DNA of 64,000 bases from Dipteris shenzhenensis (taxonomy: Eukaryota; Polypodiophyta; Polypodiopsida; Gleicheniales), in assembly GCA_047967505.1 (NCBI GenBank), contig CM106540.1; one strand, 5' to 3'. Both the position numbers and the translations under genes were made by a program. Every line of letters starts with the position of its first letter. Position 1 is the first letter of the stretch. The notes below the pieces were generated by a model that did not search any database, was not told the DNA's origin, and saw only the letters and a program-made list of their open reading frames with translations. Shown here in pieces: positions 1-10,085 of this stretch.

Positions 1-1096
1 ACGATTGCACAACCTTGTGGTGGATGTGGCTTTACTATTGACACAAATGAATTTGTTGTGACGTGTTGCTTGCACAGGCCATCCTTCCCACCAGTTTTGT
101 TTTGCAAATATGTGTTTGGAAGACACACATTGTAGGGCAGAGGGTTGCTTGGAAAAAAGCCCCCGAGCAGCAAAATCGATGGTTTTAGGCTCATTAATTG
201 GTATGCCTCACTCCCTGTTTTGTTGGCTTTTATGTATTGCATATTTGCTTTGTGACTGGTTGCCCATTGCTTTCTATTTTTCTATTTTTATAATGCTTTA
301 CATGTGCTTTTCAGTGGTCGTCAATGCTTTACCAATGCTTTGTGGACTGCTTTACCACTGCTTTCTCTTTTAAAACTAATTTCCTGTAACTAGTCATTGC
401 TTTCAAATTGCTTCGGTACTGCTTTGTGGACTGCTTGCTTTTGTAGTGCTTTTGCACTGCTTGTGAGTGGTTTGGTAGTGCTTTGGCACTGCTTTCTGAC
501 TACTTGGTCACTGCTTGGCATTTTTAGACTGCTTTACATGGCATATGCAAAGTAAGTACTCTACACTACTTTAGCACTACTTTGTATGTGTGCTTGTCAA
601 TGCTTAGCAGTGCTTTGTGGCTGCTTTACCATTGATTTCTCTTTTAAAACTACTTTCCATGTAAAGTGATTGCTTTCAGTATGCTTTGGCACTGCTTTGT
701 GACTGCTTGCTTTTGTAGTGCTTTTGCACTGCTTGTGAGTGGTTTGGTAGTGCTTTCTGACCGTTGGTCATTGCTTTGCATTTTTAGACTGCTTTACATG
801 GCATATGCAAAGTACTCTACATGTGCTTTGTGGGTATCACTACTTCAACACTACTTTGTATGTGTGCTTGTCAATGGTTAGCAGTGCTTTGTGACTGCTT
901 TACCACTGCTTTCTTTTTAAAACTGCTTTCCATGTAAACAGTCATTGCTTTCAGTATGCTTTGGCACTGCTTGCTTTTGTGAGTGCTTTTGCACTGCTTG
1001 TGAGTGGTTTCGTAGTGCTTTGGCACTACCTTCTGACTGCTTGGTCACTATTTTGCATTTTTAAACTGCTTTATATGGCATATGCAAAGTACTCTA
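1..1096. repeat. Tandem satellite-like array, left part
   Basis: The stretch is built from degenerate short words such as TGCTTTGGCACTGCTTT, arranged in a higher-order unit. The landmark TAAAACT recurs at 371, 645 and 918, giving spacings of 274 and 273 bases. A second landmark, GCATATGCAAAGTA, recurs near 541, 800 and 1078. The array continues at 7322 on the far side of an inserted copia element. Open frames inside it are leucine/cysteine-rich by composition and I do not regard them as genes. Confidence 0.85.
1092..1096. other. Target-site duplication of the copia element
   Basis: The 5-mer CTCTA directly precedes the left LTR and is repeated directly after the right LTR at 7322-7326. Five bases is the usual duplication made by copia integrases. 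Joining the flanks restores the array word seen elsewhere as GTACTCTACATG. Confidence 0.93.
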
Positions 1097-1353
1097 TGAC
1101 AAAATATGAAGAGGGGAGAGGAGAAGAGTGGAGATGAGGAGAGAGGGCACAGCTAGAGAGCACACCACAAATGACTAACTGTACACTAGATTTAGTTGAA
1201 AAAATAGAATATATACAAACCCTTTTAGGGTTAGGGTTAGGGGATCTAACCCTTTCCTTTATAGCACTCTATAAGGTTAGTGCTATGCACATATGATCAC
1301 GTGATGGTGCTATGCACACATGATCACATGATGTTGAGCGTGAACTCTCAACA
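1097..1353 (-). repeat. 3' LTR of the copia element
   Basis: This 257-bp LTR carries TG...CA ends. It matches the LTR at 7063-7321 except for a missing TG near 1174 and one G/A difference in the stretch TTTATAGCACTC. It includes a telomere-like TTAGGG run and two tandem 27-bp repeats next to its outer (inward-facing on the plus map) end. Confidence 0.95.
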
Positions 1354-1364
1354 CCTTCCCTCAA
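1354..1364 (-). other. Polypurine tract
   Basis: Directly inside the 3' LTR the minus strand reads TTGAGGGAAGG, a purine run at the position where plus-strand DNA synthesis is primed in LTR retrotransposons. Confidence 0.8.
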
Positions 1365-1441
1365 GATCAACATCATGAAGTAGGCCTTCCCTCAAGATGA
1401 TGATTCTAGGGAATCGAAGAAGGACTGAGCATTACATTCCA

Positions 1442-2141
1442 TCACACCCCTTTAATGGGAATGTCCTTCCTCTGCATCAAACCAAGAGCTAGTCGGTGTT
1501 TCTCGAATAGCTCTTTACTGAGTGGTTTGGTAAAGATGTCTACAACATTTTCTTTGCTATCACAATGCTGCAGTGTGATGTCACCAAGTAACACTCTTTC
1601 TCTGATGAAGTGCTCTCTGACATCAATGTGCTTTGTCCTGGAGTGATATACTAGATTTTTGGCCATGATTGATATCATAGTATATTGTTGTTGGCTTTGA
1701 CTCATCAAAGTAATCTGTTTCTGAAAATAGTCTTTTGAGCCATATAGCCTCACATGCACCTGTAGTGAGTGCTCTATATTCTGCTTCAGTCAAAGACAAA
1801 GAAACAGTTGGTTGTTTGTTTGACAACCATGATATAGCACCTTGACCAAGGAAAAATGCATATCCCTGTGTCGATCTCCTGGTCTCATGATCTCCAGCAT
1901 AGTCACTGTCACAATATCCATGCAACCGTGGATGACTTCCTCTGTATTCTATCCCAAACTGTCTTGTACCTCTGATGTATCTCAAGACTCTTTTGGCTGC
2001 ATTCCAGTGAGACTATTTTGGATTTGCCATAAACTGTGCTAGTGAGCTTACTGCATAACAAATATCTAGCCGTGTGATTGTCAAATATATAAGAGATCCA
2101 ATGAGTTGCCTGTAGTATCTGTCATTGACTGTAGGCTTTTC
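1442..2141 (-). pseudogene. Copia RNase H and polyprotein C-terminus (broken)
   Basis: This is the last part of the copia polyprotein. The minus strand shows the copia RNase H signature (CDSDYAGD, then STQGYAFF, SWLSNKQPTV and TEAEYRAL) followed by the usual tail with HSRTKHIDVREHF and FTKPLS. The reading is broken by stops after the reverse transcriptase segment (at about 2142 and near 2010) and by a frameshift near 1740, where the tail moves to another frame. The tail ends with a stop at 1442, about 80 bases before the polypurine tract. Confidence 0.88.
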
Positions 2142-3062
2142 TTAATCTTTAGTAAATTTCAAACTCTGTTCCATGGGATTGGCTGCAATCTTGCAATCTG
2201 CCATATGAAACTTCTTCAGGAGACTGTCAACATACTTGAGCTGATTCATGAATGTGCTATCTGAATCTCTCCAGAACTCAATTCCAAGACAATAGTGCAT
2301 AAGTCCAAGATCTTTCATGTCGAACTCTGCAGATAAGCCTTGTTTTAATTTTTTGATGAAGCTATCCTTGCTTCTTGTCACAATCAGATCATCTACGTAC
2401 AAAAGTGCAATAGTAATGTCTTCCCCTTGAACTTTGTAGTAGAGAGTATGATCTGCATTGGACTTCATGTATCCCAGATCAGCAAAATATTTGTCAATTC
2501 TGCTGTACCAACTTCTAAGTGCTTGCTTTAAGCCATAGAGACTTTTCTTGAGATGGCAAACCTTGTTTTCCTTTCCTGGTTCAACATAACCAGCTGGTTG
2601 TTGCATGTAGACTTCCTCGTCTAGATAACCATTGAGAAATACATTCTTGACATCGAGCTGATACACATTCCATTTACTGAGTGTCGTTAGTGATATCAAG
2701 AACCGTATGGAATCCATCTTTGCTACTAGAGCATAAGTCTCATCATAATCTTGACCATATTGTTGTGCAAATCCTTTTGCAACTAATCTGGCTTTGTATC
2801 TCTGAATACTGCCATCTGGATTGTACTTCACTTTGTATACCCATTTGTTGGCTATGGCCTTCTTTCCTGGTGGAAGGTCGCATAATTCCCAAGTGTTATT
2901 TTTATACAAAGCATCCATTTCTTCATTCATAGCAGTTTGCCATTCTGGCTTGTCTACTACGTCTTCGAAGTACACTGGCTCTTCTGTAGCCATGATGGTA
3001 GTCATAAGAGCATAGTTGGTGGTTTCCACCTGAATTGCTTTGCCTTTCTGAGCATATGTCAA
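2142..3062 (-). pseudogene. Copia reverse transcriptase segment
   Basis: A 306-codon open segment covers most of the copia reverse transcriptase (RVT_2 family). Landmarks are NKWVYKVKYNPDGS, YKARLVAKGFAQ, YQLDVKNVFLNG and QQPAGYVEPG. The catalytic YVDD is intact at 2388-2399, and LGIEF and KYVDSLLKKF follow. The frame continues upstream into the integrase/linker segment past a TAG at 3105-3107. It cannot make a full polyprotein as it stands. Confidence 0.93.
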
Positions 3063-3104
3063 TCTGGCTGGTGGTCTGCTTTCCCTAGTAGACCGTCTGA
3101 GCTG

Positions 3105-4700
3105 CTATGGCACTGCTTGGGGTGTTGCTGGCAATTCTTGCTCTTCTTCATCAACCTGTTCTGTAGATGACTGTGAAGTCGATGCTTCTATCTTCGGTGT
3201 AGGTGAGGTTTTCCATTTTGATTCCTCATCAAAGATTACATCTCTGGAGATAATGACTTTGCAGTTGATGGGATCATACAATTTGTATGCTTTGCTTTCT
3301 TCACTGTAGCCAACCATGATGCATTTGCATAACTTGGCATCCAATTTCATGCGATTATCATCATGTATGTGGGCATATGCTATGCAACCAAATATGCGGA
3401 GATGCCCAATGCGTGGCTTGTGTCCAGTGAATGCTTCATAAGGAGTCATACCTTGTATCAGTTCGGTAGGAAGCCGATTAAGCAAGTAGTTAGCTGTAGC
3501 TATTGCTTCTGCCTTATACTAATTCGGAAGATGCTTTTCACTAAGCATTGCTCTAGCACTGTCTGCTAAAGTCCCATTCTTCCTTTCAGCTCTTGCATTC
3601 TGCTGAGGAGTATCTGCACATGTGAACTATCTTCGAATGCCGTGATTTTTGCAAAAGTTCATGAATGCTGAAGACATGTATTCACCTCCTCTGTCTGATC
3701 TCATGACCTTGATCTTTCTGCCTGTTTGGTTTTCTACCATGGCTTTGAATTCTTGAAATCTGGCAAACACTTCAGATTTCTCTTTCAGAAAGTAGACCCA
3801 AAAATATCTGCTGTAGTCGTCGATGAAGGTCAAGTAATAAAGTGAACCATTGATGTTGCGGGTTTGGGCATAACCCCATACATCTGTATGTATCAAATCA
3901 AGAATACCTCGTGCACGAGAGGTACTTCTAACAAAGTTGGTTCACTTTTGTTTGCCAAAACAGCATGCTTCACAAACTTTTCCAAGAAACTGTAGCTTCG
4001 GAATCTCAATTGCCATATTTTGATTCCTGAGATCTAACAAGTACTTGAAGTTGACATGACCATATCTCTTGTGCCATTTTGCAGATAGTGGCATCTGTTG
4101 CATTTGAGCTGACATGGCATGCTTATCCGGTACTGTAGCTAGCATCCTGTATAAGCATCCTTCCTTGACACCTTTTGCTACTAGCTGACCTCTTTTGGAT
4201 TTGTCTCTGATAGTGCATTCATCACCGTTGAAGATGACTTTGTAGTTGTGTTCCGTCATTTGACCTACTGACAAAAGGTTCTTGCTGAGCTTCGGAACAT
4301 AGAGCACATCTTTGACTAATCCTTTTGTACCAGTGAAATTGTTCATAGGGATAACACCTGTCCCTTGAACTGGATTCGGTGTATTGCTGCTGTGTAGATG
4401 ACATTCTTTTGTCCTTCTAATGGCTTCATTTCTATGAACCATTCCTGATGATTTGTCATATGAGATGATGCACCGCTGTCGATGTACCAAGGATCCTGTT
4501 CCACTTGGTCGACTTGATAGCTAAAATCCTCTTTGGGATTGAAATCAGTGTGTAGGTGCATTGTATCAGTCTGATGCAATTCCTCACTTGCAAGAAACAT
4601 ATTTCCATGTTCATTTGCAAAATGACTGTGACTAGAATGTCCACCACGATGATTTCCTCTTCCTCGAGAATTCCCTCGATTACTGCTGGGTGGATTGACC
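3105..4700 (-). pseudogene. Copia protease and integrase segment (broken)
   Basis: The protease active site DSGASSHM is at about 4457-4480 (aspartate codon 4478-4480). It is followed by a GAG-pre-integrase region with HKRYGH and CEACCFGKQK, the integrase zinc-binding pattern. The catalytic core follows with DVWG, FIDDYSRYFWVY and SDRGGEY. Stops interrupt it at 3942-3944 (TGA), 3627-3629 (TAG) and 3519-3521 (TAG); all three are in the same frame as their surroundings. There is also a frame change near 4345-4490. The C-terminal part (3105-3485) carries the usual HKPRIGHLRIFGC motif. Confidence 0.9.
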
Positions 4701-4724
4701 GCCTTGGTCAAACTGCTTCTTGTG

Positions 4725-5705
4725 GCAATCTCTTTCATAGTGTCCAAACTTGTGACAGTAGTTGCACTGGATGTTTGACACATTGGTGGATGCATTCCCT
4801 CGTCCTTGAAATCTTCCTCGGTTGGAATGATTTCCTCTTTGCTGATTCTGATGTTGTTGAGGATGATGTTGATGCTGATGCTGATGCTGATTTTGACTTT
4901 GATTTTGTTGATGATGACCACTTTTCTGATATGATCTACCTCTGTTTCTGCCTTTGCCTCTGCTTCTGTCTGAAGCTATGAATGCCTGATCATTAGAATG
5001 ACCTTTACGTGCTTGAATAGCCTGAGTCCTGAGTTCTTCACCAAGTAGAACTGACTGAAGTTCTTCCAGTGTTGGAATTTGCCGTTGGATGGCAATACTC
5101 TAGACTAGATTCTCATATCCTTCTCCTAGTCCATTCAGGATTACTTGAACCATTTCTGCGGGATTCATAGTCTATCCTGATGCTGCAAGTTGATTGTTGT
5201 AGTCTTTGATGCGGAGTACATAAGCATGACTGGTTTCACTGCTGTTGCGGAAACTCTGGTTGATCTGGTTTCTCAGGGTGAGAATCCTGGATGTGTTCTT
5301 GGACTTGTAGAGAGCTGCGAACATATCCCATGCTTCTTTTGATGTCTTAACTGTGTTGAGCTGTCCTAGCATGACATCTTGCACATTCTGCTTGATCAGG
5401 TGATAGGCATACTTGTCTTTCTTATCCCATTCTGCTTGAGCTCAGGCAATGGCAGGATCTGCTAATGGTGCAGAAACTGTTTGTGTAGATGTAGATCCTC
5501 ATGTAGATTCTGTTGCTGGTGTTGTGACAACAGATGGAGTAGAGCTACTGGTGGCTAGATCGGCCAATGGTCTAGGTATAGATCCATCAACATACTCCCA
5601 TTTGTCCTGAAGCACAAGAATGGTCTCCATTCGGTATTTCCATGTACCATAATTGGAGTTGTCTAACTTAGCAGATGCCTCCAGATTCAGGTTGCTAGTC
5701 AACAT
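4725..5705 (-). pseudogene. Copia gag (broken)
   Basis: The N-terminus, starting at the ATG at 5705, has the gag pattern YGTWKYRMETIL, and EAWDMFAALYKSKN follows in the UBN2-type gag domain. The nucleocapsid has a C-x2-C-x4-H-x4-C zinc knuckle at 4725-4766 and a Gln/His-rich linker before it. In-frame stops lie at 5499-5501 (TGA), 5442-5444 (TGA), 5172-5174 (TAG) and 5100-5102 (TAG). A frameshift just after the zinc knuckle separates it from the protease frame. Confidence 0.9.
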
Positions 5706-7050
5706 GGTGCAAACAATGTACTCAAAAAAGTGTCCTGAAAAACTCTGTATGAATCAATTGCAAATACATTGAAGATGCCAAGTGAAATCTCTGTACCGTC
5801 GGTGAAGATAGAACTGCAGTATATAAAATCTGATCTGTGTTACAAGGCTTATGGCAATGATGCCGGGAATAGCCAAGAGGCTTTACAAGGCTAAAAATGA
5901 TGTGCACAATGCCGTGAGATAGCCGAATAGGCTTTACAATGGTGGCATGTGTGTGTGAAATCAAGTGCTATCTGCCCACTAAATCAATCTGCAATGCCTC
6001 TGTACTCTGAAGTCTGTTCACTGAACTGATGAACGTAAGGTTTCAGGTAATGTAATGATGTGAAATCGGATGTGAGCATATGGACTGACTCCGAGTAGGT
6101 ACTAGTCGGGAATTTCGAGCATGGCTTAGATTGGCAACTTGGGGAAATTCAAAGCGTCCCCTCTATGGCGATCTAGTCTACTCTGATCTAGATCTAAACC
6201 AACCGTCGATCGATGAAAGAACGCAGGTCCAAATGGCGCATCGTAATGCAAAACAACAGAGGTGGTTGCATAGCTTTGAAAGCCTTGGAGGTTCGCGCCT
6301 TGGAGATTCATAGAGGTCGTAGATGCTGAGTAGGGCCTTGGAGCCAGGCTTGCAAGCAGGAGTCAGCTAGTAGATAGGCTGCTTCTATATGAGCCTTCAT
6401 TGGCGAAGGAGCTGGCTATGCGTCATTATCACTTGTAGAGGCGCAAAAGCCTATGTGTAGGAGAGCTTGGCTTGGAGATGAAGTTGCAGCCATTGCTACT
6501 GTCTTTGCTGCAAGCCACTCGCAAATTATGGAGCCTTGGAGGCGAGTGAGCATCGATTGATGCAGAAGGAGCACATTGGTGCTATTGCATGGATTGATGC
6601 AGTCGAGTGAGCATCGCTTGATGCAGTCGAGTGAGAGCTCTCTCTATTCTCTCATAGAGAGAATTCTCTCAAAAGAAAAGAAGACTGAGTGTCAATCTCT
6701 TTCTCTCAGATTTCTGTAAAGAAGAATACACCTCTCTCTCTCTCTGCAGAAAAGAACAAAAAGAAAAGATCTCTCAAGAAGTGAATCGAAGATCTCTCAC
6801 AATATGAAGAACCACTCACTCTCACGGAAGAATGAATGGAATAGAGAGTCAAATGAATCTCTCAATGAAATGGAGCATATCTCTCTCTCTCACATGGATG
6901 GAATTGTTTGACGGAAATTTTCTCTCAATGCAATGAATGGAAACTTTTCTCTAGGGAAGTGAACTCTCACAAGAACACTCGAGAAGCTCTCAATCTCACA
7001 ATCTCTCTCACACTCTCAAGAATCGCAATGCCTTAGCGAAAGGCAAGGAA
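5706..7050 (-). other. Copia leader (untranslated region)
   Basis: About 1.35 kb separates the primer-binding site from the gag start, long for a copia element. It includes a CTCT/GAGA-rich stretch near 6640-7020 and tandem copies of GATGCAGTCGAGTGAGCATC near 6560-6635. No convincing coding frame was seen; short open frames on both strands at 6126-6313 are mirror images of one another. Confidence 0.6.
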
Positions 7051-7062
7051 GCTCTGATACCA
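7051..7062 (-). other. Primer-binding site (initiator-Met tRNA)
   Basis: Directly inside the 5' LTR the minus strand reads TGGTATCAGAGC, the complement of the 3' end of plant initiator-methionine tRNA and the standard primer site of plant copia elements. Confidence 0.95.
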
Positions 7063-7177
7063 TGACAAAATATGAAGAGGGGAGAGGAGAAGAGTGGAGA
7101 TGAGGAGAGAGGGCACAGCTAGAGAGCACACCACAAATGTGACTAACTGTACACTAGATTTAGTTGAAAAAATAGAA

Positions 7178-7183
7178 TATATA
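7178..7183 (-). promoter_or_regulatory. Candidate TATA box in the copia 5' LTR
   Basis: The minus strand reads GTATATATTC about 140 bases downstream of the LTR's 5' end. It is the only clear TATA-like stretch in this LTR and would place the transcript start within the LTR. No experimental support. Confidence 0.45.
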
Positions 7184-7247
7184 CAAACCCTTTTAGGGTT
7201 AGGGTTAGGGGATCTAACCCTTTCCTTTATAACACTCTATAAGGTTA

Positions 7248-7301
7248 GTGCTATGCACATATGATCACGTGATGGTGCTATGCACACATGATCACATGAT
7301 G
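7248..7301 (-). promoter_or_regulatory. Two tandem 27-bp repeats with palindromes in the LTR (U3)
   Basis: GTGCTATGCACATATGATCA and its following seven bases (7248-7274) are repeated at 7275-7301 with two differences. Each copy holds GTGCTATGCAC, itself a near-palindrome, and a GATCAC(G/A)TGAT palindrome; the first copy has a CACGTG G-box core. Repeats of this kind in the U3 part of plant LTRs often act as enhancers; that role is inference here. The same pair is in the other LTR. Confidence 0.5.
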
Positions 7302-7321
7302 TTGAGCGTGAACTCTCAACA

Positions 7322-8300
7322 CTCTACATGTGCTTTGTGGGTCTCATTGCATTAGCACTACTTTGTATGTGTGCTTGTCAATGCTTAGCAAAGCTTTGTG
7401 ACTGCTTTACCATTGCTTTCTCTTTTAAAACTTCTTTCCATGTAAACAATCATTGCTTTCAGTATGCTTTGGTGCTACTTTTTTTTGTGAGTGCTTTTGG
7501 AGTACTTTTGCACTGCTTGTGACTGGTTTGGTAGTGCTTTGGCACTGCTTTGTGACTGATTGGTCACTGCTTTGCATTTTTTGATTGCTTTACATGGAAT
7601 ATGCAAAGTACTCTACATGTGCTTTGGCACTGCTTGCCTTTATGAGTGGTTCGGTAGTGCTTTGGCATGGCTTTCTATCTACTTGGTCACTGCTAAGCAT
7701 TGACAAGCATACATACAAAGCAGTGCTAAAGCCAACAAGACCCCCAAAGTACTCTACATGTGCTTTGTGGGTCTCACTGCTTTAGCACTACTTTGTATGC
7801 ATCTTGTCAGTGCTTAGCAGTGCTTTGTCACTGTTTTACCACTGCTTTCTCTTTTAAAACTACTTTTCGTGTAAACTGCTTTACCACTTCTCTCTTTTAA
7901 AACTGCTTTGTGTGTTTTGTGTTAGGTACCTTGTGTTCTCTAGTAGTTAGCATTTATTATCTGCTATTTATGATATATTTTCTACCTATTAGCATTTTTG
8001 TGTGTCAGAAAGCATTTGGTCTAAGCTAGCTAGCATTTATTCCATGTTAACTAGCAAGGCTCCAATATTTAGAGGTAAGTCTCTAGAACATAGAAAAAAA
8101 TTGTGCTCCTTCCTAGAGATAAACCGTGGTCATATGACCCTTGCCCCTAAAGGGGACCCCTCAAGGGCCATATTGACAAGGGTACTGACATTGCTCCCTC
8201 AAGACATTGCTTTTGCACTACTTGTGAGTGGTTTGGTAGTGCTTTGGCACTGCTTTCTGACTGCTTGATTTTGTCAATGCTTGTGGACTGGTTTGGCAAT
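7322..8300. repeat. Tandem satellite-like array, right part
   Basis: The array resumes after the copia insertion. TAAAACT landmarks are at 7426, 7855 and 7898. Subtracting the element plus one duplication (6,230 bases) places 7426 at 278 bases after the one at 918, so the period is preserved. Units after 7600 are shortened and irregular. Similarity fades after about 8300. Confidence 0.8.
7925..8205. other. About 280-bp interruption of the satellite array
   Basis: Between 7925 and 8205 the TGCTTT words vanish, then resume with CATTGCTTTTGCACTACTTG. The interruption holds a small inverted motif (CCCCTAAAGGGG at about 8144) and no coding frame. It could be an old insertion; I found no clear terminal repeats. 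Confidence 0.35.
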
Positions 8301-8543
8301 GCTTAAGCAATGGGTTTAGATTTTTGTTTGCTTTCCTTCTACTTTTGGACTTCTTTGCATATGCTTTGCATGGGCTGTGCAAGTGCATCATGTGCTTTGT
8401 GATGGTTTTCAGGGAGTACTTTGTATATTTATTGGTAGTGCATTGTTCCTGCATTGTCTGTGCATGACTATACGATTACTAAATGTGCTGTTGCATTAGT
8501 TTGCACGTGTTTTTTCCATCGGGATAAAATCTCTGTTTGAAAT

Positions 8544-9205
8544 TTGGCATGTTTTGTCGATGTAGTCTTTGTTGATAATTCACAGGCAGGATCATCAGAC
8601 AAGCCTGGAGTACTTGGATGTGCACATGCATTTACTACTACTGAGCTTGCACCTTACTTGGGCAACACAGTCCATGAGAAGACTTCTGGCCTCAACCCAA
8701 GGCTTGAGCCCCATTCTCCTATTTGGAAAGTTGTTTTTGATAATGAACAGGTGAGGTCGTCAAAAAAGTTAGAAGAGAACTTGATTATACGTTTATTGAT
8801 AATGAGATAACACCTTTGTCAGGTAGCCCAAGGTCTGTACAGAGTCCTAAAAAAGTGGTTGACTTAGAAGATGGAACAGAACATAGATGGGTGATGTACC
8901 TGCATAGGAAGGTTTGGATGATCTCATAGAAGCAACCACAACTATAGGAGATGATGCTCCCAACTAGGAGACTAGTCTAGATGGGTTGACTGTGGGCCAA
9001 TGGATAAAGGTACTGACAAAGCATAAGACCACGTAGAACAATGCAATCGAGGCCAGTAGTCCATCAATTGCACAGATGCCTACTAGCAAGGCAAAAAGGA
9101 CTAAAACACCAAGCAATGCTGAAAAGGTTCCTGAGAAGGATTCAAGTCTTGTAGCTAACCTGAAAGCAAGTATGCACTGCCCACGGGCCCGCAAGAGATT
9201 GTAAT
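8544..9205 (+). pseudogene. Unidentified coding-like patch
   Basis: I do not recognise this. A frame open from 8544 to 8810 encodes a mixed-composition peptide. It contains a possible exon bounded by TTCACAG before 8587 and CAG/GTGAGG at about 8749. Downstream, to 9205, broken frames give a Lys/Ser/Ala-rich tail (TSKAKRTKTPSNAEK region, about 9080-9130) and a stop after a basic end. It could be a degraded retroelement ORF or a pieced-together host relic. No motif settles this. Confidence 0.25.
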
Positions 9206-9209
9206 TTTT

Positions 9210-10028
9210 AGATTTGGAATTTGGCTTTACCCCATGTAATGAAATGCCATCTTAATCAAGTCATTGGTATTGTAATGCCTCTTATTGTAGACCTTAAAAT
9301 AATTTGATTATCATACATAAATCTTATGCTGTCCTGCATTTGAGGTTTGTGACTGCTTACCTCATCACTCCCCTCGAAGAACTTAAAAGTTGGGCAGGGA
9401 AGTGAATCTTATTAAAGTTACAGTTCAAAAATTGAGAGTTGTAGATATTTGTTCCCCTTGGAGCCCATAGGGACCCTCTCTTTTCCATATGTCAACATCC
9501 TCCATATACCACCTTGGAATTCTAGAAGGATTCCTCTTGACTTTACACTCTTCCACACTCCTCCACATGCCCTCCATGTGCTTGGCATGTGCTCTCCATA
9601 TTATTTTAGTACATTATGGAGGCCATGCTATCATTTGGCCCACTCAAAATACATGACTCATTTCTATTTTCCCAATTACAAAGCAAATAATATATCTATC
9701 AAACCATTCTATCCCTATACCAAGGTATTTATAATTCATACCCATGGTATTTACAATGATGCACTCCACTCATAATCACATTTGCAATCATTTTCACTAA
9801 TTATTCTAATTAGTGTCAAACCCGCATTAATGATTACATGAAATAAAGTATTCGACATCAAAAGATTGACAAGCCGCAATGAGAGTAGCCGCAAAGAGCT
9901 GTCTCCTACCACCAACTACTCAGTCACGCTTCTTGGTTCTTTGTCTCCATGGCTAGCTTTTGTCACCTTGCGGGCCCCACAAATCCTCCCATAGGTTTCA
10001 AAACAAAATATCATTTTTTGTTGTCACA
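9210..10028 (-). repeat. Probable 3' LTR region of the first gypsy element; outer end unresolved
   Basis: The minus strand begins TGTGACAACA at 10028, directly after a polypurine tract, as expected for the start of a 3' LTR. No second LTR copy exists in the window, so the outer end cannot be fixed; it lies somewhere in 9210-9840. The region has no gene. Confidence 0.5.
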
Positions 10029-10041
10029 TCTTTCCCCCCCT
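10029..10041 (-). other. Polypurine tract of the first gypsy element
   Basis: The minus strand reads AGGGGGGGAAAGA, about 45 bases after the integrase stop codon at 10086 and immediately before the TGTGACAAC start of the LTR. Confidence 0.75.
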
Positions 10042-10085
10042 AGCAGATCCCCGTGCTTGGCATGGGGTTTTGTTGGCCATGGTAT

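Larger units (their letters stand above)
1097..7321 (-). mobile_element. Complete Ty1/copia LTR retrotransposon, coding-defective
   Basis: The element is 6,225 bp and lies on the minus strand. It starts TGACAAAATATG and ends CTCTCAACA on the plus strand, with matching LTRs at both ends. It is flanked by the 5-bp duplication CTCTA (1092-1096 and 7322-7326). Inside, in minus-strand order, are a primer-binding site, a 1.3-kb leader, gag with a zinc knuckle, protease, integrase, reverse transcriptase, RNase H and a polypurine tract, which is the copia domain order. The LTRs differ by one substitution and a 2-base indel, so insertion looks recent, yet the polyprotein has many stops and at least two frameshifts. 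It must have been moved by enzymes from another copy, or its LTRs were homogenised. It interrupts the satellite array. Confidence 0.95.
7063..7321 (-). repeat. 5' LTR of the copia element
   Basis: This 259-bp LTR has TG...CA ends and matches 1097-1353 apart from one substitution and a 2-base indel. It would carry the promoter for the element, read on the minus strand. Confidence 0.95.

Noticed and set aside
1215-1250. TTAGGG units as an interstitial telomere
   Set aside because: They occur identically in both LTRs of the copia element, so they belong to the LTR and do not mark a chromosome end or fusion.
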